DNA of 64,000 nucleotides from Filosporella fistucella (lineage: Eukaryota; Ascomycota; Leotiomycetes; Helotiales), in the NCBI GenBank assembly GCA_030077755.1, contig JAQJZZ010000019.1, positions 942,501 through 1,006,500 of the forward strand. Reading direction: 5' to 3'. The translations under genes and the position numbers were made by a program. The notes under the pieces were generated by a model. That model searched no databases and had not been told where the DNA came from. It was given only the letters and a program-made list of their open reading frames with translations. Shown here in pieces: positions 48,804-59,024 of the stretch. The stretch's first letter is position 1, and each line of letters opens with the position of its first letter.

Positions 48804-50600
48804 ATGACTTCAGCTAATGTTAATACCGAAAAGACCATCGAGGACCCTGAAAAGCAAGCCTTAGCTGCTTCATCCCTCTCCACCTCACTTCGATCCGACG
48901 ACACTCCTTCGAAAGACGACTCCAGATCCAGCAATATGTCGAGAATACAAAAGTATCTTTTCACTTTGCTCATCGTCTGCCTTCTCACTCTCACCATTGT
49001 ATCTGCCACTCCAGCTTTAGCTCAACGACGAGCTGCAGTTTCCGCGGAAGAGCGAGCCAAGTTCAAAGAACTCTTGAATACAATCGAACCGGGTTCCCTC
49101 CATGATATTCTGCACAAGCATCTCGGAGAGAAATATCAACATGGTGTATATCAGGAAGACAAGACTGCAATGGATGTGGTCCATCAATCAAATGCGGATG
49201 TGGCACACAGTCTGATTGAGTTGGCAAAGAGACAGGCAGGAAATGGAACGACGTCTGCAACTCCTACACCACCCACGACGACGACTCCCGCCCCGACTAC
49301 AACCTCAGAAGTTGTAAATACACCAACAACTAGTGAAACTTCCGCTCCACCTGCCACTACCTCGCAGACTAGCCAAAATCAACCATCAACTCCGACCACG
49401 CCAACAACTGCAACTCCCACCACAGCACCTCCATCATCAACGCCTACCTCTGCAAAGCCTACAACTACGACGACTCAACAAACCGCGACTAATGGTACGT
49501 TCCGTGGCGGTCCAGCCGCATATCCTTTTGCTCCCCCTCCTGCCCTTTCAATTTCCATCCAGAATAGCAGCTCCGTACATATCGTTTCATCGTCAGCCGT
49601 ATACCATGTTCATAATACAAGTTCGACCATCTTTTCAACTGCTTCGTCGTATACGTATATCGTCCAGTACAGCAGCAGTAACATAATACCACCTGCTACA
49701 ACGATTGTGTACAGCGTTCAGAATAGTACTTCCTTTCAGTCATATCCACCTGCTCCCTTTTCTACTTCTTCTTTGGATACTAGCACTTTGAATTATTCCC
49801 ATTACACCTTTTCTTTCAAGACTTCTTTATTTACATCGACTTCGAGCGAGATATCCAACCCGAAGATTGCCTACGTACCGCCGAGTTCAACGATTGTGGC
49901 CAATTCGACGATTGCCTACATTCTACCGAGCTCTGCACCCGTATACAATTCGACGATTGCGTATATTCCTCCGAGTACGATAATTGTGACTCGTTCTACT
50001 ACATCGTATGGGCAAATTGAAAGCTCTATTCCTTTTTTCAACTCTACAATCGCATACGGGTCTATAGAAAGCTCAACCTTCGTATCCGATTCTGCTACTT
50101 GCCCTTTCCAGACTGCGATCAATTCGTCAAGTTTGATTTCATCTCCTTCAGATTCTGTTTTTAACAATTATATTTCAGGCGCGTCTCCTACTACATCCTT
50201 TTCGGAGTCTATTACTCCATCGGATACTTCTTCCTTAGGCTCAGCGAGCCCGGGTCTTTCTCCTTCATCCACACGAGAATCTTCATCTACGAGACGGGAG
50301 ACATCATCTAACAGGCCCACAGTTAATACTCCAACTACTACAACACCTGTCAGGACCAGTTCCTTGACAACCCGTTCTGTCACCCAGCAAACTGTATACA
50401 CCACCACATACGCAGATGGTGCTGTCGCTACTGTGACGAGCATTACGGTCGTAGGAGCAGTACAAGGGGAGCAAACGGGCGCTGCGTCAAAGACTAACGG
50501 TGCGAATGCGAGTTTACAGTCCAACGGGGCGTCTACGAATAGTCTCGGCGTAGGAGGATTGTTAGGAGCCTTTGGTGCTGTTGTTATTGCTGCACTATGA
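48804..50600 (+). CDS. Ser/Thr-rich cell-surface protein, probably GPI-anchored
   Basis: A single exon of 598 residues. Residues 45-72 form a signal-peptide-like segment (MSRIQKYLFTLLIVCLLTLT...ATPALA) but are preceded by 44 polar residues when the first ATG is used. Starting at the internal ATG (48936, Met45) would give a normal secreted precursor. A short helical, charged domain (about 75-145: AEERAKFKELLNTIEPGSLH) is followed by a long Thr/Pro/Ser-rich region suited to O-mannosylation, with recurring STIAY and IPPS-type phrases around 350-420. The C terminus (SLGVGGLLGAFGAVVIAAL after a small-residue NGAST) fits a GPI-attachment signal. The protein is probably in the cell wall or plasma membrane. 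No enzyme domain is seen. Confidence 0.78.
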   Translation: MTSANVNTEKTIEDPEKQALAASSLSTSLRSDDTPSKDDSRSSNMSRIQKYLFTLLIVCLLTLTIVSATPALAQRRAAVSAEERAKFKELLNTIEPGSLHDILHKHLGEKYQHGVYQEDKTAMDVVHQSNADVAHSLIELAKRQAGNGTTSATPTPPTTTTPAPTTTSEVVNTPTTSETSAPPATTSQTSQNQPSTPTTPTTATPTTAPPSSTPTSAKPTTTTTQQTATNGTFRGGPAAYPFAPPPALSISIQNSSSVHIVSSSAVYHVHNTSSTIFSTASSYTYIVQYSSSNIIPPATTIVYSVQNSTSFQSYPPAPFSTSSLDTSTLNYSHYTFSFKTSLFTSTSSEISNPKIAYVPPSSTIVANSTIAYILPSSAPVYNSTIAYIPPSTIIVTRSTTSYGQIESSIPFFNSTIAYGSIESSTFVSDSATCPFQTAINSSSLISSPSDSVFNNYISGASPTTSFSESITPSDTSSLGSASPGLSPSSTRESSSTRRETSSNRPTVNTPTTTTPVRTSSLTTRSVTQQTVYTTTYADGAVATVTSITVVGAVQGEQTGAASKTNGANASLQSNGASTNSLGVGGLLGAFGAVVIAAL

Positions 50601-51557
50601 TCAAGTCGTTCTCCCAGCACCGGGATGATTGGCACAGAATGGAGGTGAAAATGGAGGCGTCTTTGATTTTACCACTGCATTGATTGGTTGCATTTGCATT
50701 GCATAGCGTCTGGCGCATTTTCGGAATCGGAAAAATTACCCAACTAATGTCTCTCCTTAACGATAACAAATATTACGGACTGGGCGCGAGAACACGAATT
50801 TCATAGGCTGGACTGTCCTTAGACTGGTGGATAGATAGATCCGGGCGAGGGATGGTAGCACCTCAGGCTTAATAGAACCGACTTGGATGGGAAGAATTGT
50901 GATACTGTTGGAATAAAGTGCTGATGGTGATGGTCAGGGAGTGGCAAAGGGCTACTCAGATATGAATATAATTCAGTCTACATACACTGTCCTCAGGTCT
51001 TGTCGATTGTGTGATCTTCTGGCGATACTTGTGTTTTGGTTGAAGCTCATCAAGGGTGGGATGTGGTTGGATCATATTATGATGTTTTGTGAATTTCTGG
51101 CTCGAATCCTAGTCCGTCTGCCTGGTTCTCATATTGATCTATAAACAGACTCACAAACAGAAATGCTTCTTAAAAACCTCTCAAACATAATGACAAATTG
51201 GTACTTCCCATCTTGTCTCTAGTAATACTCCACTTGTATTGAACGATATGGATTCGTAAATTTTGAAATTTAAGGACAACTCTTTGAGGCTTACATGACA
51301 GGTTCCTGATAATCGTATGTATTAGAAACACTATTGCGAAATGTGGAGAAAAGGGGAGGAAACGAGATAGTCGACAACTAGTAGTCGGTCTCCCTTCCAC
51401 TTCGCTACTCGCTCGAATCAAGATCAGTGAGGTGAAGATGGGCATTACACGTGACAGCGGGGCACATTTTTGAATTTGTCAAACAGAGCAAACATAACTG
51501 GATTGATTTATTTCTGATGTCCAAGATTCCGTCTCCAGCAACGCCATACTCACAGCC
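50601..51557. other. Intergenic
   Basis: No gene is supported. It contains the second copy of the short dispersed repeat (51385-51415) and, in its last 80 bases, the promoter of KTI12. Confidence 0.6.
51385..51415 (-). repeat. Dispersed short repeat, copy 2 (less mutated)
   Basis: Matches 9634-9664 at 28 of 31 positions. On the minus strand it contains TAGCGAAGTGG (51407-51397), a fit to the Pol III A-box consensus, and continues through GACCGACTACTAGTTGTCGAC. This copy keeps C and G at most positions where the 9.6-kb copy has T and A. No clear B-box or element boundary was found. Confidence 0.55.
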
Positions 51558-52561
51558 ATGCCGGTGAGCCCCTTCTTTGTTCCAGGAAGTATATTGATGC
51601 TAATTCAGCCCAGTTAATAGTAATAACCGGCTATCCCACATCAGGGAAAACCCACCGTGCAAAACAACTGCACACCTACCTCACAACCCGTATATCCAAT
51701 TCCTCCGCTCCTTCTACCTCCTCTCTCCGCGTGCATCTGATCTCCGACCATTCTCTGGCCATTCCTCGTTCTGTATACAATCTCGAAACCAAGAGCCAAC
51801 ATGAACGCTCGAATAATGCATCTGAGAAAGATGCCAGAGCGACCTTGTTTGCAGCTGTGAAAAGAGTCATTAGCACGAAGGACATCGTTATCCTGGACAG
51901 TGCGAATTATATTAAGGGCTGGAGATACCAATTACATTGCGTTAGCAAAGAAGCGAGGACCACGCATTGTGTTGTTCATGTTGGAACACCAGTTGAGAAG
52001 GCAAAGGAGGTTAATGAGGTGAGGTTGAAGAGAGATAGTGAAGGAGATAATGTCACAGAGATGGATGAGGAAGGAGCTTATGAGAAAGATTGTTGGGAGA
52101 ATCTAGTTTTCAGATACGAAGAGCCGAATGCGATGGCTAGGTGGGATAGTCCTCTCTTCACCGTCCTATGGGAAGATGAGACGCCTCACTGTGAAGCTAT
52201 ATGGGAAGCCATCGTTGGCTCGGAAGGAGGCAAGAAAGTTGTTCGTCCGAATCAAGCTACGGTACTGAAGGCGCCGAGTAGTTCTGATTATCTGCATGAG
52301 TTGGATAGGAATACACAGGCTATTCTTGCTAGGATACTGGAGTGGACTAAGGATCATCCTGGGGAAGGAGGCGGGGAGGTGAATGTTTCGGAGGGAGAGG
52401 AGGACTTGGTTGTTGTGTTGCCGCCGAAGTTGATTGGGTTGCCTGCTTTGCAGAGATTGAGGAGACAGTTTATTAGTCTGAATCGACAGAACTCTGTGCC
52501 TGTTCAGAGAATTAGGGAGAGTTTCGTGGGGTATTTGAATGATTCTTTTGAGGGAGCTTAG
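51558..52561 (+). CDS. KTI12: Elongator-associated protein Kti12
   Basis: A first exon of only 6 nt (51558-51563, Met-Pro), a 50-nt intron with a GCTAAT branch site, and exon 51614-52561 give 317 residues. The joined N terminus is MPLIVITGYPTSGKTHRAKQ, the P-loop (GYPTSGKT, residues 8-15) that defines Kti12. Further family features are VHLISDHSL, DIVILDSANYIKGWRYQLHC, ENLVFRYEEPN, RWDSPLF and the C-terminal LRRQFISLNRQNS. Kti12 is a P-loop ATPase related to the tRNA kinase PSTK. It binds Elongator and is needed for wobble-uridine modification of tRNA. Acts in cytosol and nucleus. Its 3' end faces that of the hydrolase gene 91 bases away. Confidence 0.93.
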
Positions 52562-52652
52562 AGTTAGATAGAGGTTATGGAGTCATTGGATGGAAAGATA
52601 CCCGGCGTCAAGGCAAAATTAAAACGGTCTCTCTTTTGTCTGAACATTAGGA

Positions 52653-53618
52653 CTAAGATTCCAAAATCCACTTCGCAACATCCTCTCCCCATTTCTCGCC
52701 TTTAGCATCACCACTCATGAGTGCCAAAGGGGGAGAAATATGGTTATGCCCCTCCAGAGTCCTGAACTCCAACCCCTCGCCCCACGTCTCCTTCCACAAG
52801 GCAACGAAATCCTCCATCGGCTTCCCAATCTCATCGACCGGATCAAATTCTCCCAGCAGGGCCAGAGCTTTCGGCACCGCCAATTCCGATCTACTCTTCC
52901 CGCTTTTCTGAAGAGCCTGTAGGAGTCCATATACACATCTCTGCTCTATCTGTGCAGGAGTACCATAATAAGCCTCCAAAACTTCATTTCGTCCTGCCTC
53001 AGCTTCTTGGAAATGAAAAGGCACGGCCACTTCAACTACACCCTTCAGAGACAGATTATTAGAACCGAGGAGTTCTTTTCTCTGTGTTAAGAATCTGTCT
53101 TCAAACAGGAACGTAGACACATGCACTCCCCCCGCCGAATTCCCAACAAGATACACATCTCTCTTCCCCTCTCCAGCCCCAACATCAGACCCCTCCAGCC
53201 ATTTCAACACCAGCGAAACATCTTCCCCTCCTGAAGGGAACACCGCATCCTCGCCTCCAAACGGCGAATTCACCCGTCGATAATTAGGTATTATCGTCGT
53301 AATCCCCTTTAGCGCAAAGAAGGAGCCCACATTATGATAAACCAGCCCTTGCGGTATCTGAGGAGAGATCTTATCGCCTCTGATCAGACCGCCGCCGTGG
53401 AAGAAAATGAGTATTGGCGTGCCTTTGGGAGTGGGAGAGGGGAGATAGATATCTAGTTCTTGACGGGGGTGGGGACCGTAGGATTCTGTTTTGGAGGAGA
53501 TGGAGTGGATAGCTGAGGCGTGGGACAGGAGATGGGGAGTAAAGATTTTGAAGGTTGAGGGGAGGATGGCTTGGATTGAGGTGCCGGATTTGGAGGTGAG
53601 GGTGGAGATTTCTTCCAT
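52653..53618 (-). CDS. Alpha/beta hydrolase (esterase, HSL-like)
   Basis: A single exon of 321 residues. HGGG at 74-77 forms the oxyanion hole, and GNSAGG at 159-164 carries the nucleophile Ser161. Asp259 (GEFDP) and His293 (GHNHISP) complete a likely triad. This is the pattern of the hormone-sensitive-lipase-like esterase group (Abhydrolase_3). No signal peptide, so it is probably cytosolic. It is divergently transcribed from the quercetinase-like bicupin at 54250, 631 bases apart, which suggests a catabolic role on an ester linked to that enzyme's product. The substrate is not known, and general carboxylesterase activity is the cautious reading. Confidence 0.85.
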   Translation of the reverse strand: MEEISTLTSKSGTSIQAILPSTFKIFTPHLLSHASAIHSISSKTESYGPHPRQELDIYLPSPTPKGTPILIFFHGGGLIRGDKISPQIPQGLVYHNVGSFFALKGITTIIPNYRRVNSPFGGEDAVFPSGGEDVSLVLKWLEGSDVGAGEGKRDVYLVGNSAGGVHVSTFLFEDRFLTQRKELLGSNNLSLKGVVEVAVPFHFQEAEAGRNEVLEAYYGTPAQIEQRCVYGLLQALQKSGKSRSELAVPKALALLGEFDPVDEIGKPMEDFVALWKETWGEGLEFRTLEGHNHISPPLALMSGDAKGEKWGEDVAKWILES

Positions 53619-54249
53619 TTTTGCTTTTGCTGTGAGGTTGATATCGGTCTGGGAGGGAGAGGGTTGTGAAAGCAGAGAAGTGAGGGATGTTGTCTGATAT
53701 ATATTTACGTATGAAACACGTGAGATGTCGTTGTTATTTTGGCGTATGTGTGTATGCGTTGTTAAGGAGAGCTGCAGCTTGTGGACGTTTGGGCTGCTCG
53801 CTTCCAGAAAGGGGTAAGGGTCGGTTATTTAGAGCTCCCCGTGGGCTCTAGGACGTCTGAATCTGTTCCTTTCTTTCTCAGAGCAAGAAAATTGAGGCTG
53901 CTCAGAGTTTGAATATGGGAAATAGATAATACCCTCAATATAAAAGTTTCGGACTCGGCGGTATGCTCTTTCCTCTCGCTCTTTCGGTCTTTCAATCCTC
54001 TTTGCCCGTCCACCTTCCACCCCGCCATCGTGGGGACCACTCCACATCCCGGAGAATCGGTCCACACCATCGGCAGTCTCCCCCACATGAATGTCCACCT
54101 CGTCTCAAGATGGAGAGGAGGAGGATGAAGTATATAACGGCGAGCAAGATGATCTATTTCTCTCTAGACCATATTTCTTTGCCACTTCACCTTCCATTCT
54201 TTACACAAATCCCTTGATCTTCTCCAGCATATAAGTCAAAACCGCAATC
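53619..54249. promoter_or_regulatory. Shared divergent promoter of hydrolase and bicupin genes
   Basis: The 631 bases lie between the two start codons. A TATATAA at 54131-54137 stands 119 bases before the bicupin ATG. Several CCG/CGG-containing stretches exist (for example near 54050-54060), the half-sites used by Zn2Cys6 regulators, but spacing to a known palindrome was not established. Confidence 0.45.
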
Positions 54250-55390
54250 ATGGCACCTATCTCTCATCTCACGACCCCACCTGGTAAAACAGACCTGGCA
54301 TATGTACTTCCATGTTTCTCAGGAGAATTATGGACAATTCCAACTTCAAACTCTACTATGCGTCTTTTGGTCACTGGGAAAGAGACAGATAACGCATTTG
54401 CGGTTGTGGGAACAGGAGGAACTTTCGATAAACCTATTGGGTTTCATTATCATAAGGAGGCTCATGATGTGTTTTTGTGTTTGAAAGGAAAGATAAATGT
54501 GTGGGCAAATGATAACGCGAGGTCTTTATACCCGGGAGACTTTGCTAGTGTACCACCTGTAGGTTTCCTCTTCAACTTCTTTCCCCCGAGGAACGATCCA
54601 AGAGAGAGAATAGAAGTAAATCACATGACTTGGTATTAACATTACCTAGGGAACAATCCACCGCTACCAAATCGACTCAGCTCACACCGAGTTCATCGGT
54701 CTGATCATCCCAGGCGGCTGGGAAGAATTCTTCCGTTTCATAGGAGAGCCCTACAGCGGTCCTCTCTTCCCTACCAACGATCGCCGCAACCCCTTTGAAG
54801 TCCTGATCCCAAAACTTATGGCTGCGACAGAAACATTCGATATGATTCCCGTGCGAGACAAGAAAGATTTCGATCCTCAGCCCTGGGACGGAAGCGAGAA
54901 CTCGTTACCCGGCAAATGTGAAAATGGAGGTTATTTTCTGAGAGAGGGACAGGGTCAGAAATGGGCTGTTGGGGGAATGGTTATTAGACCTATGGCGACG
55001 AGGAAAGAAACAGAAGGGAGATTTAGTATTTATTGTGTGGAAGGCAGTAAAGCTCTTGCGGGACAGGGGTTTGAGAAGGAAGTTAGTTTTGAGGGGACGC
55101 ATCATGCGGTTTATACTGTTGATGGGGTTGTGAAGTTGGTTATTGATGGGAGTGAGGCTTTGACTACGGTTGGAGAGACAACTTTTGTGCCTGCTGGGAC
55201 GAAATGGAGGATTGAGGCTGAGAGTTCGTATGCGAGAGCTTATGTCTTTGCTAATGGAGGGGGAATTGGAGAGATATTGACGAGTGTCGGGGAGAAGTAT
55301 GAGTTGAGTGGTGTGCCGGATGAGCCGGCCAAGTGGGATGAGGCTAAAATAAAAGGACTCTCGGAGGGCTTGAAGTTTTCTGTTGTATGA
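54250..55390 (+). CDS. Quercetin 2,3-dioxygenase-like bicupin
   Basis: Exons 54250-54558 and 54650-55390, with a 91-nt intron (GTAGGT..CTAG), give 349 residues in two cupin halves. The N-terminal cupin has GFHYHKEAHDVF, with candidate metal ligands His66 and His68, then His107 in GTIHRYQ. Following phrases (GDFASVPP, GLIIPGGWEEFFRFIG) parallel the fungal quercetinases, which use copper to open the flavonol ring and release CO plus a depside. At the place of the catalytic glutamate of Aspergillus quercetinase (HxHx4E) this protein has Asp73, with Glu70 nearby. The C-terminal cupin (GTHHAVYTVDG, TTFVPAGTKWRIEAES) seems structural. No signal peptide, unlike the secreted Aspergillus enzyme. Family membership is firm; activity on quercetin is uncertain. 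Confidence 0.78.
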
Positions 55391-56472
55391 ATATATCAAT
55401 GAAGAGAAAGAGCATATCATGATTGGCTTACTTTGACGTTTCGTCTTTTTCTCACGAAGTGATCAGAAAAAAGTCATTTTTATTCCAGTGATTCAATGGC
55501 GGAGAGGGAGGAGTGCTGACTGTCCAGAACCTCAGAAATCTTCTTGAAATGTAAGTTGACAAAGAGTTCTACAACTCGAAAGAGCTTGATGTTTTATCAT
55601 CAGAATCTTCCCGACCTAACTTGAACTTTTGAAGAGGATATTAGACGGAGGGGTAATTGGACAATGAAAAGCGGTACCAAATAGTGACCTTAGCACGTAC
55701 TTGGCTAATCTTACTTGGAGTAATACTCATCGTTCAAATGTGCAAAAAGTGTGTAGTCTCATAAAATAAATTGATACTGCAGTCGATCAACTCTACGACA
55801 TCCGCAAGCTAGCAAAACGCTATGCGACTTTGAAGGCCGAGATAGGACTTACAGTCCACTGATTCTTGGGAATGCACAATAATGCTAAGTAGGATAACCG
55901 AGGCGAAAGGCTTGCTAGATAATTAAGGCACTACGCTTTTGACAATGCGTTCCTGATATTTTTCCGTATGAGAAGTGGAGAACCGACAATCCCCAGAGCC
56001 CTGGCGGGGTACTGTAAAGTTTATCCCATAAAACCTTACTGACAACAAAACCGCAAAAGACGCTTGTAACTTGACTCAAGTACACCTGGAAACTCGACTT
56101 ATTATCATCAGATTGTCTTTTCTCGCTGCAATGATAATTGTTAGTGTCACGGAGATTCAGCAATTTTGCGCTGAGTGAGGGGAAGTGGGGCGGATAAATC
56201 CTCCCCGATCGGCGTTATACTAAAAGAGACGAACCAGCCTGTTCTGACAACTTCAAAGGTGGAAAAGAGGGCATCTCCGCTTTGCTAGATGGGTAGGCCA
56301 AGCGGCCGTTGTTCTAGTATTGTTGAGATCCCCGATACCCCCGGAAAGGCGCTCAAATGCTGTGATGTATATGGCATGTTACATTTCTCGCAAGTATATA
56401 GGGCGGGATGGCTTCGCAATGCATTTTCTCTGGCACCCCAGACTCGGGAGGTAATTTCAATTCTGAGTCAAT
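55391..56472. other. Intergenic
   Basis: AT-rich in the first half. The frame at 55915-56163 on the minus strand has no support. The last part is the promoter of the gene starting at 56473. Confidence 0.55.
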
Positions 56473-58307
56473 ATGCGTTTCTTCTCTGTCTTTGGCTCAA
56501 GCTTGAGCCTTCTGTCGATTGTGTCTGCTGGGGCTTCCGCAAAATTAACTCCTGGTAGGGTTTTCTCAGTCCCTCGATTTGAGACAGTGTGCTGATAATT
56601 TTATAGCGGCACAGAGCTTGTTTGATTACTCCATGTCAGTTCAAGACTCACGATGGGATGATTCGTACAATGTGATAGCATTCAACGACAAAGGACCTTG
56701 GTCAATCCGGTTTACTGCTTGGTATACTGCTGGACTGCTTCACCGAAATCAGGGAGATGATGTGAAGAAGGCGAAAGCGGCATTGAGGAGCATGTAAGTG
56801 CTCTGACACCGGAGATTTTGTTATTGTCACCTGATTAACTGTTCTCTAGCCTGGCTGTTCAGATGAATGATGATCCTAGCGCTCCATGGTATGGAGACTT
56901 CAAGCTTTCACCAGATCGTAAGCAATAGTTCTACAAATCCCATATACACAGGACTGATCAATCAGAACCAAAACCTCAGAGTCCATTGTACCCACCTCAG
57001 ATATATGTAAGAAATTGGCCCCAAAGTCCAGCTTTGATGTGAGTTGACAGGAATACTAGACAACCTACGATCCAAATTGGCGTGAATTTGTCGGCACCCA
57101 GCTTGTCCAAGTAGTCGAAGAATTCGAGGACCTGCTTGGCCCAGACCTGGTGCATGACATCGAAACAGCAATGACCTACGTAGCTATTGGCTCAATGACT
57201 CGTAACGGTACATTGCCAGACAATCTCATCCTCGCATACACCAACCCAGGTTACATGCGTGCATTGAATGTAGGCTGGATAGGTGCTCGTCTCCAAAATC
57301 AAACATTCATCGACTTCGGAAACTCTCAAGGCACAAAGCTAGCCTCTCTCTTCTACAAGAATGGTGCAAACACCCTTGGAGAATACAACGCTCCAACGTA
57401 TTACGGGATGGACTTCTGGGCTCTCGGGGCCATGGCAAAATATGGTCCTAAGGATGCCACTTTCACACAGTCAGCTATGGGAATTATGACTAGACTCTGG
57501 GAGGACATTGCAGACCATTATAATCCGTACCTTGGAAACATGGTTGGTCCATATGATAGAGCCTACACTCGAGATATGACGACCCATTCAGCCGTCCTCT
57601 CCCTCTATTTCTGGGGACTTTTCGGTTCCTCCAAAGCGCCAATCCCACCAAAAGGAGAATTAGATCTCCAATATGATGGATCTCAAGGCGCTGCTATCGC
57701 ACTTGTTCTCTCTACCATCTCTAAAGCCTTGTCTCCTTCGATCACCAAAAAGTTGCTTACTCCCTTCACTACTGAACGGAGTTTGAACAGAACAATCTAC
57801 TACGATCTTGAGACGAATAGTAGTCGCACTACAACGTCTTGGCTTAGCAAGGATCTCATGATCGGTGGGCAACAGTTAGCAGAAACAGTAGCTAGAGGCG
57901 GCCAATTCACACCCGCTATCGCGCATTGGGCAGCAGATCCTTCACATAAACCATATCCATACATCGGCTTCTTCAGCTTATATCCAACCGCCACGACCAT
58001 CTCAGCAATCGCCTCCCCCAACAAACTCACAATCAGCTATCCCAATCATACACAAGCAGGAACAGATACATTCCAATATCTAATCAGCGGTATCCCACCA
58101 GCGTGGAACCTAGCTGGTAATGTTGTCAATGGTTTTAGAAAATTACCTTGTTTGAATGTTGATGTGGCGGCAGAGGGACTGCAGGAATTGCCTACGGTGT
58201 ATGGAGGCATGATATATGATCATTTTGCGTATAATGTTACGTATGTGGTACCTAAGAACTTTATTGGGGTTCCGAAGATGGAGTTTACGCTTAGGTATAC
58301 TTGTTGA
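56473..58307 (+). CDS. Secreted six-hairpin-glycosidase-like protein
   Basis: Five exons join in frame: 56473-56554, 56607-56793, 56850-56917, 56966-57006 and 57060-58307, with introns of 48-56 nt. They encode 541 residues. Residues 1 to about 22 are a signal peptide (MRFFSVFGSSLSLLSIVSAG). The mature protein contains many aromatic helices typical of alpha-toroid glycosidases: WSIRFTAWYTAGLL, NAPTYYGMDFWALGAMAKYG, WEDIADHYNPYLGNMVGPYD, YTRDMTTHSAVLSLYFWG. A C-terminal beta-rich part ends FTLRYTC. I recall similar proteins as conserved uncharacterised fungal secreted proteins with this fold, but I cannot name a GH family or the catalytic residues. Likely extracellular and acting on a glycoside or glycan (inference). 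Confidence 0.8.
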
Positions 58308-59024
58308 GATTAGAAGATTTGAGATTAGAGCATCAGAGTATTTGAACTTGTCATTGTGCAGGCAAATTTGTGGGAGAGAGTGCACGGCACGATGAGCTTT
58401 TTGAGGGAATGTCTACTATCAAGCCACCCAAAAGAATCTCAGATTCAATATCCTACCACTTGACCCAGACTCGAAACTCAACAATATCACACCCTCAATC
58501 CCTTCATCTGTTCATCATACCCAGAACTTTGCTTTTCCAAATCAACTCCCGGAGTTCTCCCTTATATATTTATATATCAACCACTGTGAACTATATAAAT
58601 CGTCAACGTACTACCAAACACCCTGCAAAGTACTGCGAAAGATTCACAAACTTGGCCATGACTGTCACCGTATCGTTATCACTGCCGACTTCCTTGCTTC
58701 GGCCATGGTACCCACCGCTCAGCACTATCCCAGTCAACAAGTATGTCATAGCCAAGTTGCACATTAGCTGGAGGGAAATTTTGCAAGCAAGCGACAGAGG
58801 ACATCGTTGACGACAATTCCGGAGCCAAAGTATCTGACGAGAACTATCACAAACGCCATTTTCACAGCAAAGAATGAATATCGCAGGAAAGCCATCCATT
58901 GACTCTAGTAGGACTTTTGCCTACCACCCTATTCTCCCAACGCCACGCCCAACTCCAATCCCCACAAAACAATCTAGGGTATCTCGAAACTCAATTCCTT
59001 CCTCCCCACCTCCACACCCACCCC
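58308..59024. other. Intergenic between convergent genes
   Basis: The 3' regions of the six-hairpin gene and URB2, with a C-rich stretch around 58930-59020. No gene is supported. Confidence 0.6.
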
